A stretch of DNA of 12,565 nt, taken from contig JAPLOT010000331.1 of NCBI GenBank assembly GCA_026400595.1, forward strand, positions 1 through 12,565, given 5' to 3'. The translations under genes were made by a program, and so were the position numbers. Below, piece by piece: positions 1-6,234 of this stretch; the stretch's first letter is position 1; every line of letters begins with the position of its first letter. The notes beneath the pieces are model-generated. The model was given only the letters and a program-made list of their open reading frames with translations. It had not been told where the DNA came from and did no database searches. The stretch comes from Alphaproteobacteria bacterium. GTDB taxonomy: Bacteria > Pseudomonadota > Alphaproteobacteria > Rhizobiales > Aestuariivirgaceae.

Positions 1-1047
1 CGGCCCGTTCCGGAGGAGATCGTGCGCGCCGTGTCTGCGGCGGGCGTTCCGGTGGTGTCCATCGACGTGCCTTCGGGCCTCGATGGCACGACCGGGAAGG
101 CGCGCGGCGCGGCAATCCGGGCGGATGTGACGGTCACCTTCTTCCGCAAGAAGCCGGGCCACCTGCTGATGCCGGGCCGCGATCTCTGCGGCGAACTCGT
201 TGTGGCGGACATCGGCCTGCCGCCGGACGTTCTCGCGGAGATCGAGCCGAAGCAGCGCGAGAACGCGGCGCCGCAACTGCCGCGGGCGGCCGCGCAGGGG
301 CACAAGTATGGACGCGGCCACGCGCTGGTGGTCTCGGGCGGGCCGCTCAACACCGGCGCGTCCCGCTTGGCCGCCGATGCCGCGCTCCGCTCCGGCGCCG
401 GCCTGGTGACCATCAGCGGAACCGCCGATGCCTTGGCGGTTCACGCCGCGCAGGTGAGCGCCATCATGCTGTCGGATGCGGAACTCGCGTCCCTGCTGGC
501 CGACCGCCGGCGCAATGCCGTATGCATCGGCCCGGCGGCGGGCCGCGGCGCCGAGACACGCAGCAAAGTCGAAACGGTGCTGATGAGCGGGGCTGCCGCG
601 GTGCTGGACGCCGACGCGCTGACGGCCTTCGAGGAGGAGGCCGAGCGCCTCTTCCGGCTGGTGGCGATGGTGCCCGGACGGCCTGTCGTCATGACCCCGC
701 ATGATGGAGAGTTCTCCAGACTTTTCAAAGGATTGTACGAAGAATCTGACTCGAAGCTTGAGCGCGCACGGACGGCGGCGCACGTGTCGGGCGCGGTGAT
801 TGCGCTGAAGGGCGCAGATACCGTCATCGCCCAGCCCAATGGCAAGGCCCGCATCAATGCCAATGCGCCGCCCTGGCTGGCCACGGCCGGCTCGGGCGAC
901 GTCCTGGCCGGCATCGTGACCGGGCTCCTGGCACAGGGCATGTCGGGCTTCGAGGCGGCGGCGGCCGGCGTCTGGCTGCATGGCGCCGCAGCCGCGCGGT
1001 GCCGGCCGCAGGGCTTCACGGCCGAGACGTTGCTCGCATCCCTATGA
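1..1047 (+). CDS. nnr: Bifunctional NAD(P)H-hydrate epimerase / ADP-dependent dehydratase (Nnr), 5'-truncated by window edge
   Basis: Repairs hydrated NAD(P)H: the N-terminal domain epimerises R- and S-NAD(P)HX, and the C-terminal ribokinase-like domain dehydrates S-NAD(P)HX with ADP. The reading frame is open from base 1, so the true start lies outside; the GTG at 22 is an internal codon. Visible first is the end of the epimerase domain with its DVPSGLDG motif (about 64-87). The dehydratase domain follows: KYGRGHALVVSGG at 304-342, a TPHDGEFSRL segment at 694-723 (the family usually has TPHPGE, so Pro is replaced by Asp), and the nucleotide-site motif TAGSGDVLAG at 883-912, which retains the catalytic-type GSGD. 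348 residues are visible; the two-domain protein is usually near 500, so about 150 are missing. It overlaps the next gene by 4 bases (ATGA), indicating translational coupling. Both domains are intact as far as seen. Confidence 0.93.
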   Translation, partial: RPVPEEIVRAVSAAGVPVVSIDVPSGLDGTTGKARGAAIRADVTVTFFRKKPGHLLMPGRDLCGELVVADIGLPPDVLAEIEPKQRENAAPQLPRAAAQGHKYGRGHALVVSGGPLNTGASRLAADAALRSGAGLVTISGTADALAVHAAQVSAIMLSDAELASLLADRRRNAVCIGPAAGRGAETRSKVETVLMSGAAAVLDADALTAFEEEAERLFRLVAMVPGRPVVMTPHDGEFSRLFKGLYEESDSKLERARTAAHVSGAVIALKGADTVIAQPNGKARINANAPPWLATAGSGDVLAGIVTGLLAQGMSGFEAAAAGVWLHGAAAARCRPQGFTAETLLASL

Positions 1048-1925
1048 CCAACCGCCCGCTGCTTCTGCTGCTCGGTACCGGGGCGGCGCTGGGCTGCAAC
1101 TTCCCGCTTGGCAAGCTGGCGGCGGCGCAGGGACTCAATCCCGCGCTCTGGGCAGCGGTGATCTCGGGCGGGGCGGGACTGATCATGCTGGTGGTGTCGC
1201 GCCTGGCCGAAGGGCCTCCGACGGCGGCACCGATGCTGCGCTTCTCGCTCGTTTCGGGCTTCATTTCCTATGTGGTGCCGAACTTCCTCACCTTCGCCGC
1301 CATTCCCCATCTCGGCAGCGGCCTGGTGGCGGTCATGTTCGCGCTGTCGCCGGTGGTGACGGCGCTGCTGTCGATCGTCCTCAAGGTGCGGCCGCCCAGC
1401 ATGCTCGGCCTTGCAGGCATCGGCGTGGGGCTGGTGGGCGCCATCGCGATCATCGTGGCGCGCAACAGTGGCCTGGACGGGAGACAGTCGGCGTGGCTGC
1501 TGCTTGCCGCACTGGTGCCGGTGTCCCTCGGGCTGGGCAATGTCTACCGTACCCGGGCATGGCCCAGGGGAGCCGGACCGATACGGCTGGCGGCGCTTAC
1601 CAACCTGGCGGCGGCCGGACCCCTGCTGACCCTGGCCTGGGCGCTGGATGGCCTTGACCTCCCCGCGCTGCTCGCCGTGCCGGGACTGGTCGGCCTGCAG
1701 CTTCTGGCGTCCTCGCTCATGTTTCTCATGTTCTTCCGGCTGCAGCAGGAGGGCGGGCCCACCTACCTGAGCCAGATCGGCTATGTCGCCGCAGCCGTGG
1801 GCGCGGGCATCGGCGTCGGCGTTCTGGGCGAGTCCTATCCGGCGGGCGTCTGGGCGGGCGTTGCCATCGTTGCAGCGGGCATCGGGCTGACGACGCTGGC
1901 CCAGTTGCGGACGGCAAGGGCCTGA
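1044..1925 (+). CDS. DMT-superfamily EamA-type inner-membrane transporter
   Basis: A 293-residue hydrophobic protein, the usual length for the 10-TM drug/metabolite transporter family built of two EamA repeats. About ten membrane segments can be picked out, starting with RPLLLLLGTGAALGCNFPLG and ending with a Gly/Ala-rich helix before the short basic tail QLRTARA. The second-half segment GGPTYLSQIGYVAAAVGAG and the following helix containing GESYPAGVWAGVAIVAAG match the typical C-terminal EamA pattern, where the Glu-rich turn precedes the last helix. The start ATG at 1044 overlaps the nnr stop (ATGA). An in-frame upstream GTG at 999 lies inside nnr and is less likely. Substrate cannot be inferred: family members export amino acids, metabolites or drugs. 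The pairing with nnr looks like a two-gene transcription unit; no terminator hairpin is obvious after it. Confidence 0.88.
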   Translation: MTNRPLLLLLGTGAALGCNFPLGKLAAAQGLNPALWAAVISGGAGLIMLVVSRLAEGPPTAAPMLRFSLVSGFISYVVPNFLTFAAIPHLGSGLVAVMFALSPVVTALLSIVLKVRPPSMLGLAGIGVGLVGAIAIIVARNSGLDGRQSAWLLLAALVPVSLGLGNVYRTRAWPRGAGPIRLAALTNLAAAGPLLTLAWALDGLDLPALLAVPGLVGLQLLASSLMFLMFFRLQQEGGPTYLSQIGYVAAAVGAGIGVGVLGESYPAGVWAGVAIVAAGIGLTTLAQLRTARA

Positions 1926-1944
1926 AGCTTCCCCACTTTCTCCA

Positions 1945-1974
1945 CTGGCATCGCGGAAACCCCTCTGCTATAGA
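1945..1974 (+). promoter_or_regulatory. Candidate sigma70-type promoter of tRNA-Leu
   Basis: CTGGCA (1945-1950), an 18-base spacer and TATAGA (1969-1974), followed by a GC-rich stretch (CCCCGCCC) where the discriminator should be. tRNA-Leu starts 36 bases after the -10 element. GC-rich discriminators are typical of stringently controlled stable-RNA promoters. Assigned by eye only. Confidence 0.5.
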
Positions 1975-2010
1975 CCCCGCCCAATGCGAACCCGGGGCAC
2001 TGGCTGCCGC

Positions 2011-2095
2011 GCGGGCGTGGTGAAATTGGCAGACACGCAGGATTTAGGTTCCTGTGGGGAAACCCGTGGGGGTTCAAGTCCCTCCGCCCGCACCA
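2011..2095 (+). tRNA. tRNA-Leu(UAG)
   Basis: Class II (long variable arm) tRNA, 85 bases including an encoded CCA. Acceptor stem GCGGGCG (2011-2017) pairs with CGCCCGC (2085-2091), then discriminator A and CCA at 2093-2095. Anticodon stem CAGGA (2038-2042) / TCCTG (2050-2054) encloses loop TTTAGGT, giving anticodon TAG at 2045-2047, which reads CUA leucine codons. The variable arm follows (about 2055-2067), then the T loop TTCAAGT. The trigger factor ATG is only 54 bases downstream with no terminator between. Confidence 0.97.
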
Positions 2096-2149
2096 GCGCC
2101 TGGCCCATGCCCCCTTGGCGAAACACCGACGTAGACAAGAGCGAGAGAT

Positions 2150-3511
2150 ATGCAAGTCACAGAAACACTGAGCTCCGGCCTGAAGCGTGAGTACAAGGTC
2201 GTGGTCAATGCCGCCGAGCTCGACAAGGAACTGAACTCCAAGCTCGCCGACCTGTCCAAGCGTGCCAACATCAAGGGCTTCCGCCCCGGCAAGGTGCCGG
2301 TGCCACATCTGAAGCGCGTCTACGGCAAGTCGGCCATGGCGGAAGTCGTGCAGAAGGCCATCGACGACCGCAGCAAGGCGCTGCTCGAGGAAAAGAAGCT
2401 CAAGCCCGCCTATCAGCCGGAAGTGAAGCTGCCCGAGGACGAGGCCGAAGTGAACGCCGTGATGGATGGCAAGGGCGATCTCGCCTTCTCGCTGTCCTTC
2501 GAGGTGATTCCCGATTTCGAGGTGAAGGACCATTCAGGCCTCGCGCTGGTGAAGCACCTCGTCGAGGTGACCGAAGACCACATCGCCGAGACGCTGAATC
2601 GCTTCGCCTCCCAGTCCAAGAGCTTCGAGGAAAAGCAGGGCGAGGCCGCAAATGGCGACCAGCTGACCATCAGCTTCGTGGGCACCATCGACGACACGCC
2701 CTTCGAGGGCGGTACGGCGGATGACGTGCAGTTGGAGCTGGGGTCGAACCAGTTCATCCCCGGTTTCGAAGAGCAGCTGGTCGGCGCCAAGGCCGGCGAG
2801 GAGCGCACCGTCCGGGTGTCCTTCCCAGAGTCCTATGGTGTGGCCGAGCTGGCCGGCAAGCCGGCCGCCTTCGCGGTCAAAGTGACCAAGGTGGAAGCGC
2901 CGAAGCAGGCCGCCATCGACGAAGATTTCGCCAAGAAGATGGGCTTCGAGGACCTGGCCAAGCTCAAGGACACGATCAAGGAGCGCATGAGCCAGGAGTT
3001 CGGCCAGATGACGGCCATGAAGCTGAAGCGCGACGTGCTCGACGCACTGGACAAGCTCTATGATTTCGAACTGCCGGTGAAGCTGGTCGAGGCTGAGTTC
3101 AACGGCATCTGGACGGCGCTGACCAACGAGATGAAGCGCGCCGCCAAGAGCTTCGCCGACGAGAACACCACGGAAGAGGATGCCCGCAAGGAATACAAGG
3201 CGATTGCCGAGCGCCGCGTGCGCCTCGGCCTCGTGCTCGGCACGCTGGGCGAGAAGGAAGGCATCCAGGTCAACGAGCAGGAACTGCAGCAGGCCCTGAT
3301 GAACCGCATGCGCCAGTTCCCCGGCCAGGAAAAGCAGGTGATGGACTATTACCGCAAGAACCCGGCTGCACTGGTCGAGCTGCGCGGCCCCATCTTCGAG
3401 CAGAAGGTGGTGGACCTCATCGTGTCGCGCGCCAAGGTCGACGAGAAGAAGGTCGGCAAGGAAGACCTGCAGAAGATGATCGAGGACGAGCAGGACCGTC
3501 CCGAGATCTGA
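2150..3511 (+). CDS. tig: Trigger factor (ribosome-associated chaperone and peptidyl-prolyl isomerase)
   Basis: Binds ribosomal protein uL23 at the exit tunnel and shelters nascent chains. 453 residues, slightly longer than the E. coli protein (432). The N-terminal ribosome-binding domain carries the signature GFRPGKVP at residues 43-50. An FKBP-type PPIase domain spans about 169-245 (GDQLTISFVGTIDD, then FEGG, ELGSNQFIPGFEEQL, FPESYG). The helical substrate-cradling C-terminal domain runs from about 255 to the end with a charged tail (EDEQDRPEI). The start ATG has only a modest purine-rich leader (AAGAGCGAGAG). The gene probably depends at least partly on read-through from tRNA-Leu, because no good promoter is seen in the 54-base gap. 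It ends in a strong terminator and is separated here from clpP and clpX by about 2 kb of minus-strand genes. Confidence 0.98.
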   Translation: MQVTETLSSGLKREYKVVVNAAELDKELNSKLADLSKRANIKGFRPGKVPVPHLKRVYGKSAMAEVVQKAIDDRSKALLEEKKLKPAYQPEVKLPEDEAEVNAVMDGKGDLAFSLSFEVIPDFEVKDHSGLALVKHLVEVTEDHIAETLNRFASQSKSFEEKQGEAANGDQLTISFVGTIDDTPFEGGTADDVQLELGSNQFIPGFEEQLVGAKAGEERTVRVSFPESYGVAELAGKPAAFAVKVTKVEAPKQAAIDEDFAKKMGFEDLAKLKDTIKERMSQEFGQMTAMKLKRDVLDALDKLYDFELPVKLVEAEFNGIWTALTNEMKRAAKSFADENTTEEDARKEYKAIAERRVRLGLVLGTLGEKEGIQVNEQELQQALMNRMRQFPGQEKQVMDYYRKNPAALVELRGPIFEQKVVDLIVSRAKVDEKKVGKEDLQKMIEDEQDRPEI

Positions 3512-3542
3512 TCGGTCTCAAGAGACCTGTCTAGAATCGAAG

Positions 3543-3567
3543 CGGCCGCCCACAGGGCGGCCGTTTT
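3543..3567 (+). terminator. Rho-independent terminator of tig
   Basis: Perfect 9-bp stem CGGCCGCCC (3543-3551) / GGGCGGCCG (3555-3563) with ACA loop, followed by TTTT (3564-3567), 31 bases after the tig stop. The minus-strand side has no T tract, so it serves the plus strand. The convergent minus-strand gene ends 19 bases beyond it. Confidence 0.9.
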
Positions 3568-3585
3568 CGTCAGTAAACGGACGAG

Positions 3586-4527
3586 TTAGCCCGCCATGAT
3601 CCGCGCGTAGAGGTGGCGCGCGGTGAAGAGGTCGAGATGGCCGCCGCCGGAATTCTTGTAGACGGTGATCTCGGCGGGCGAGCCGCGGCCCCTGTGGCGG
3701 CCGCAGCAGAGATCGAAGAGGTCGGCCACCAGCCCCTCGCGGGTGATGATGCCGCGGGCCAGCGGCTCGGCGATGTCGCCAGAGCGCTCGCAGAAAAGGC
3801 GCGTGTCGAGGAAGATGCGTCCGGCGCGGCGGATGGTCTCGTCGTCGGACTCGCGCATCTGTGGCTGATAGGCGCCGATGAGATCGACATGCGCGCCAGG
3901 CTTCAGCAATGCGCCCTTGACGATGGGCTCCGTCGCCATGGTGACGCAGGAGATGACGTCGGCCTCGGGCAGGGCGGCATCCAGATCGTCAATGGCGGTG
4001 ATCTCGGCATCCACCGAAATATTCTCCGCAAGAGCCTTGGCGCGTGCGGGCGAGCGATTCCAGATCAGCACCCGCGACAGGCTGGGCCGCACCGTGCGAT
4101 GCGCGGCGATGACATGCGGCGCCAGGCCGCCTGCGCCGCAGACCAGCAGGGTACGGGCGTCCTGCCGCGCCAGGAAGGAGGCGCCGAGGGCTGAATCGGC
4201 TGCCGTCTTGCGGAAGGTGAGTTCGGCGCCATCGGCGGTCATCAGCGGCCGCCCGGTCTTGCCGTCGAACAGCAGCACCAGGCCCTGCACCGAGGGCTGC
4301 GGCGGCTTGAGGCCAGGATTGCCGGGAAAGACGCCGACCATCTTCACGGCGATGACGTCCTGGTCGGCCCAGGACAGCAGCGACACGAAGGCATTCGCGT
4401 TCTGGTCTTCGCGGATGTCGCGGTGGGTGTCAGGGCGAAGGTCTGCGGCATGGGCGGCTTGCAGCGCCGCGATCAGGCCAGGATCGTCGAGGAGAGTCTG
4501 GGCTTCTCCGGCGGTGACGTGATGCAT
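3586..4527 (-). CDS. Ornithine cyclodeaminase / mu-crystallin family NAD(P)-dependent enzyme, likely ketimine or delta1-pyrroline-2-carboxylate reductase type
   Basis: 313 residues, the usual family length. Seen: the N-terminal VKMVGVFPGNP segment with Lys62 at the conserved substrate-binding lysine, the RKTAADSA motif with Arg106, a variant dinucleotide loop GAGGLA (131-136), and the C-terminal ITVYKNSGGGHLDL motif. In true ornithine cyclodeaminases the loop near residue 220 reads roughly GGDCPGKTE and its Asp is catalytic. Here it is GAYQPQMRES (218-227), with no such Asp. This is the pattern known from alanine dehydrogenase, mu-crystallin and pyrroline-2-carboxylate reductase members. I therefore infer an imino-acid reductase (for example proline or hydroxyproline catabolism) or an alanine dehydrogenase rather than a cyclodeaminase; the substrate is not settled. 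ATG at 4525-4527 has no clear Shine-Dalgarno. Convergent with tig, and no pathway partner is adjacent. Confidence 0.85.
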   Translation of the reverse strand: MHHVTAGEAQTLLDDPGLIAALQAAHAADLRPDTHRDIREDQNANAFVSLLSWADQDVIAVKMVGVFPGNPGLKPPQPSVQGLVLLFDGKTGRPLMTADGAELTFRKTAADSALGASFLARQDARTLLVCGAGGLAPHVIAAHRTVRPSLSRVLIWNRSPARAKALAENISVDAEITAIDDLDAALPEADVISCVTMATEPIVKGALLKPGAHVDLIGAYQPQMRESDDETIRRAGRIFLDTRLFCERSGDIAEPLARGIITREGLVADLFDLCCGRHRGRGSPAEITVYKNSGGGHLDLFTARHLYARIMAG

Positions 4528-4583
4528 GGCGGCGTCCGGAACGGTGAAGGCCGCAGTCTAGACCCGTCCCCGCTGCAGACGCC

Positions 4584-4616
4584 AAAGGAAATCCACCGGG
4601 CCTGGGCCCGGTGGAT
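4584..4616 (-). terminator. Rho-independent terminator of the downstream Flp pilin gene
   Basis: Perfect 12-bp stem: ATCCACCGGGCC (4591-4602) pairs with GGCCCGGTGGAT (4605-4616) with a very tight loop, followed on the minus strand by TTCCTTT (complement of 4584-4590). It lies 40 bases after the pilin stop and ahead of the cyclodeaminase-family gene, so that gene is probably not driven from the pilin promoter. Confidence 0.75.
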
Positions 4617-4636
4617 GTCCCAGATCGAAGACTGTC

Positions 4637-4650
4637 AGGCCTTCCGGCCT
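4637..4650 (-). other. Small 3'-UTR stem-loop after the downstream pilin gene
   Basis: AGGCC (4637-4641) pairs with GGCCT (4646-4650) around TTCC, starting 6 bases after the stop codon on the minus strand. The other pilin copy has the equivalent stem at 5123-5138, where the outer A-T pair has become G-C on both sides (GGGCC/GGCCC). That paired change suggests the RNA structure is kept. Confidence 0.5.
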
Positions 4651-4656
4651 ATCGGC

Positions 4657-4836
4657 TTAGTTCCCCGGAACGCCGTTCGAGATCGCCGTGGCGAGCGACT
4701 GGAACTTGCCGGAGATGGCGCCGGCGAGGAAGGGCAGGGAGGCGATGAGAGCAACGCCCATCGCGGCGGCGATCAGGCCGTACTCGATTGCGGTGGCGCC
4801 GGACTCATCCTTGGCGAAACGAATGAACTTGGTCAT
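4657..4836 (-). CDS. Flp/Fap-family type IVb pilin (Tad pilus major-pilin type), downstream copy
   Basis: 59-residue prepilin; such proteins are processed by a TadV/CpaA-type prepilin peptidase and assembled into a Tad pilus. Seen: short basic leader MTKFIRFAKDESG, cleavage site after Gly13, then ATAIEY with Glu at +5 and Tyr at +6, the Flp hallmark. One hydrophobic helix follows (YGLIAAAMGVALIASLPFLAG) and a short polar tail ending NGVPGN. The start is ATG at 4834-4836: a GGAG lies 7 bases upstream (complement of 4844-4847). An in-frame ATG at 4857 would place that site inside the gene and lengthen the leader, so it is rejected. Nearly identical to the gene at 5144-5323 through residue 31. 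No tad/cpa assembly genes are in the window. Confidence 0.93.
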   Translation of the reverse strand: MTKFIRFAKDESGATAIEYGLIAAAMGVALIASLPFLAGAISGKFQSLATAISNGVPGN

Positions 4837-4928
4837 GTGTCTACTCCAGTTGAACATTAGTGCTGACTTGGCTTTCCGGTCTTGTGTGATCGGTGATGCT
4901 GACCCTACGCGGGGCGCCTCAAGATGGC

Positions 4929-4957
4929 CTGAACGACTCCGCTCAAATTGTCGCCAA
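4929..4957 (-). promoter_or_regulatory. Conserved upstream block of downstream pilin gene (candidate promoter)
   Basis: On the minus strand TTGGCG (4957-4952), 17 bases, GTTCAG (4934-4929), ending 92 bases before the pilin ATG. The same two hexamers with the same 17-base spacing occur upstream of the other pilin copy (5443-5415). TTGGCG resembles a -35 element; GTTCAG is a poor -10, so an activator site or another sigma factor is equally possible. Confidence 0.4.
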
Positions 4958-5070
4958 ACACCGATTTCGGGAGGACGCGCTGTGCCGTGGTTGACGTGGG
5001 CTTAACGCCGTCCAGCGGGTCAGCCGCACAGATCCGTCCGGCGCCGGCCCCGTGCCGGCCCAAGACCCAG

Positions 5071-5101
5071 AAGGAAATCCACCGGGCCTGGGGCCTGGTG
5101 G
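5071..5101 (-). terminator. Rho-independent terminator of the upstream Flp pilin gene
   Basis: CCACCGGGCC (5079-5088) pairs with GGCCTGGTGG (5092-5101), followed on the minus strand by TTTCCTT (complement of 5071-5077). One position forms an A-C mismatch in the minus-strand RNA, so it may be leakier than its twin at 4584-4616. It sits between the two pilin genes and implies that each is its own transcription unit. The small stem-loop at 5123-5138 precedes it, just after the stop codon. Confidence 0.65.
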
Positions 5102-5143
5102 AAGTCCGAGATCGAAGTCTGTCGGGCCTTCCGGCCCGTCCAC

Positions 5144-5323
5144 TTACGGCGTGGTAACGCCGGTCGAGATCGTGTTGGCGATCGACTGGAACTTGCCGGA
5201 AATGGCGCCGGCGAGGAAAGGCATCGCGGTGATGAGGGCAACGCCCATCGCGGCGGCGATCAGGCCGTACTCGATTGCAGTGGCGCCGGACTCATCCTTG
5301 GCGAAACGAATGAACTTGGTCAT
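5144..5323 (-). CDS. Flp/Fap-family type IVb pilin, upstream copy
   Basis: 59 residues, and easy to overlook because it is under 60 codons. Reads MTKFIRFAKDESG, then ATAIEY at the prepilin cleavage site, one hydrophobic helix (YGLIAAAMGVALITAMPFLA) and a tail ending STGVTTP. Residues 1-31 are identical to the paralogue at 4657-4836. Differences are confined to the helix end (TAMP versus ASLP) and the surface-exposed C-terminal tail (NTISTGVTTP versus TAISNGVPGN), the part expected to decorate the pilus. ATG at 5321-5323; the leader lacks a clear Shine-Dalgarno (a GGATGG lies about 8 bases upstream), unlike its twin, so expression may differ. Divergent from clpP. Confidence 0.92.
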   Translation of the reverse strand: MTKFIRFAKDESGATAIEYGLIAAAMGVALITAMPFLAGAISGKFQSIANTISTGVTTP

Positions 5324-5392
5324 GAGGTTACGCCATCCAACCCATTATACTGACGTTTGGTGCTTTCTCCTTCGATCCGTCCCGCACAGCCC

Positions 5393-5432
5393 TTGAGAGA
5401 CCGTTCAACTCGACCTGAACGGCACCTCTCAA
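5393..5432. promoter_or_regulatory. 40-bp nested inverted repeat between pilin and clpP (operator or leader hairpin)
   Basis: Outer arms TTGAGAG (5393-5399) / CTCTCAA (5426-5432) and inner arms CCGTTCA (5401-5407) / TGAACGG (5416-5422), loop of 8. The arms are perfect apart from a small bulge (1 versus 3 bases). It lies 69 bp beyond the upstream pilin start and about 170 bp before clpP. No T tract fits a terminator. The downstream pilin copy lacks the left arms, so the dyad is specific to this intergenic region. Confidence 0.5.
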
Positions 5433-5443
5433 TTGTTCGCCAA
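5415..5443 (-). promoter_or_regulatory. Conserved upstream block of upstream pilin gene (candidate promoter)
   Basis: On the minus strand TTGGCG (5443-5438), 17 bases, GTTCAG (5420-5415), ending 91 bases before the pilin ATG. It is the counterpart of 4929-4957 and overlaps the right half of the dyad at 5393-5432, so a protein bound there could affect pilin transcription. Confidence 0.4.
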
Positions 5444-5536
5444 TCGCCCGCGGCAGGCCGTCTTGCCGGCATATGGTTGGGGAGTTCTCAAGCGCAGCCT
5501 TCCGCCAAGGCGGCCTTAACCCTTTGTGGGAAGGCT

Positions 5537-5565
5537 CTTCCCTGCGACCCTGAGGTCACCTATCT
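5537..5565 (+). promoter_or_regulatory. Weak heat-shock-type promoter candidate for clpP
   Basis: CTTCCCT (5537-5543), 15 bases, CCTATCT (5559-5565), 39 bases before the clpP start. The downstream half resembles the CYTATNT form of alphaproteobacterial RpoH -10 elements as I recall it, but the upstream half matches only CTT of CTTGAAA. The rest of the 281-bp pilin-clpP gap holds two small GC-rich palindromes (5502-5513 and 5507-5517) and no gene. Confidence 0.28.
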
Positions 5566-5604
5566 ATGGGTTGACCGTTGAACTGATTCATTCGAAAGAA
5601 CCCT

Positions 5605-6234
5605 ATGCGTGATCCTGCCGATATCCTGACAACCGGTGCCTTCTGGCCTTCCGTCATCCAGCAGGAGAGCCGTGGCGAACGCGTCTATGACCTTCCTTCA
5701 AGGCTGCTCCGCGAGCGCATCATCTTCCTGACCGGCGCCGTCGACGACAATGTCGCCGCATCGATCTGCATGCAGCTGCTCTTCCTCGAAGCCGAAAATC
5801 CGAAGAAGGAAATCTCGCTCTATATCAATTCGCCCGGCGGCGTGGTGACCTCCGGCCTGTCGATCTACGACACCATGCAGTTCATCCGCTGCCCGGTGTC
5901 GACCATCGTCATGGGTCAGGCGGCCTCCATGGGCTCGCTGCTGCTGGCCGCCGGCGCCAAGGGCTTGCGTTACGCCTTGCCGAATTCGCGCATCATGGTG
6001 CATCAGCCCTCGGGCGGCTATCAGGGCCAGGTGACCGACATCATGATCCACGCCAAGGAAGTGGAAAGCCTGAAACGGCGCCTGAACGAGATCTATGTCC
6101 ATCACACGGGGCGCGACTACAAGACCATCGAGGATGCGCTCGAACGTGATAACTTCTTCACGTCGGAAAAGGCTCTGGAGTTCGGCCTGATCGACAAGAT
6201 TCTCGACAAGCGGGCTGTTCCCGTCGAATCGTAG
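5605..6234 (+). CDS. clpP: ATP-dependent Clp protease proteolytic subunit ClpP
   Basis: Serine peptidase that forms the double-heptamer chamber of ClpXP (and ClpAP). 209 residues, normal length. Catalytic triad visible: Ser108 in GQAASMG, His133 in MVHQPSGG, Asp182 in ERDNFF. The S-H and H-D spacings of 25 and 49 residues match the E. coli enzyme. The ERIIFLTG and YINSPGG signatures are present. The first dozen or so residues (MRDPADILTTGAF) are the variable, usually processed N-terminus. The ATG at 5605 is the first possible start: an in-frame TGA lies at 5584-5586. The Shine-Dalgarno is weak (GAAAG). Upstream of clpX by 211 bp, so a partly separate transcript is likely. Confidence 0.98.
   Translation: MRDPADILTTGAFWPSVIQQESRGERVYDLPSRLLRERIIFLTGAVDDNVAASICMQLLFLEAENPKKEISLYINSPGGVVTSGLSIYDTMQFIRCPVSTIVMGQAASMGSLLLAAGAKGLRYALPNSRIMVHQPSGGYQGQVTDIMIHAKEVESLKRRLNEIYVHHTGRDYKTIEDALERDNFFTSEKALEFGLIDKILDKRAVPVES

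Larger units (their letters stand above)
4585..5443 (-). repeat. Tandem duplication of a ~487-bp pilin transcription unit
   Basis: Matching landmarks recur at constant offset: terminators 4585 and 5071 (486), stop codons 4657 and 5144 (487), start codons 4836 and 5323 (487), upstream block 4928 and 5414 (486). The genes are highly similar. The 3' flanks (about 70 bp) are clearly alike, while the 5' leaders have diverged except for the block about 92 bases upstream. This is a whole-unit duplication, promoter to terminator, not just a coding duplication. Confidence 0.85.

Noticed and set aside
441..1310. 289-codon minus-strand ORF across nnr and the transporter gene
   Set aside because: It is antisense to two recognisable genes and has a low-complexity Arg/Ala/Ser product.
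3613..4522. Plus-strand ORFs over the cyclodeaminase-family gene
   Set aside because: They are antisense to a gene with family motifs along its whole length and match nothing recognisable.
4858..5143. Plus-strand ORFs between the two pilin genes
   Set aside because: They overlap the terminator hairpins and upstream block, show no ribosome-binding site and have no protein-like pattern.
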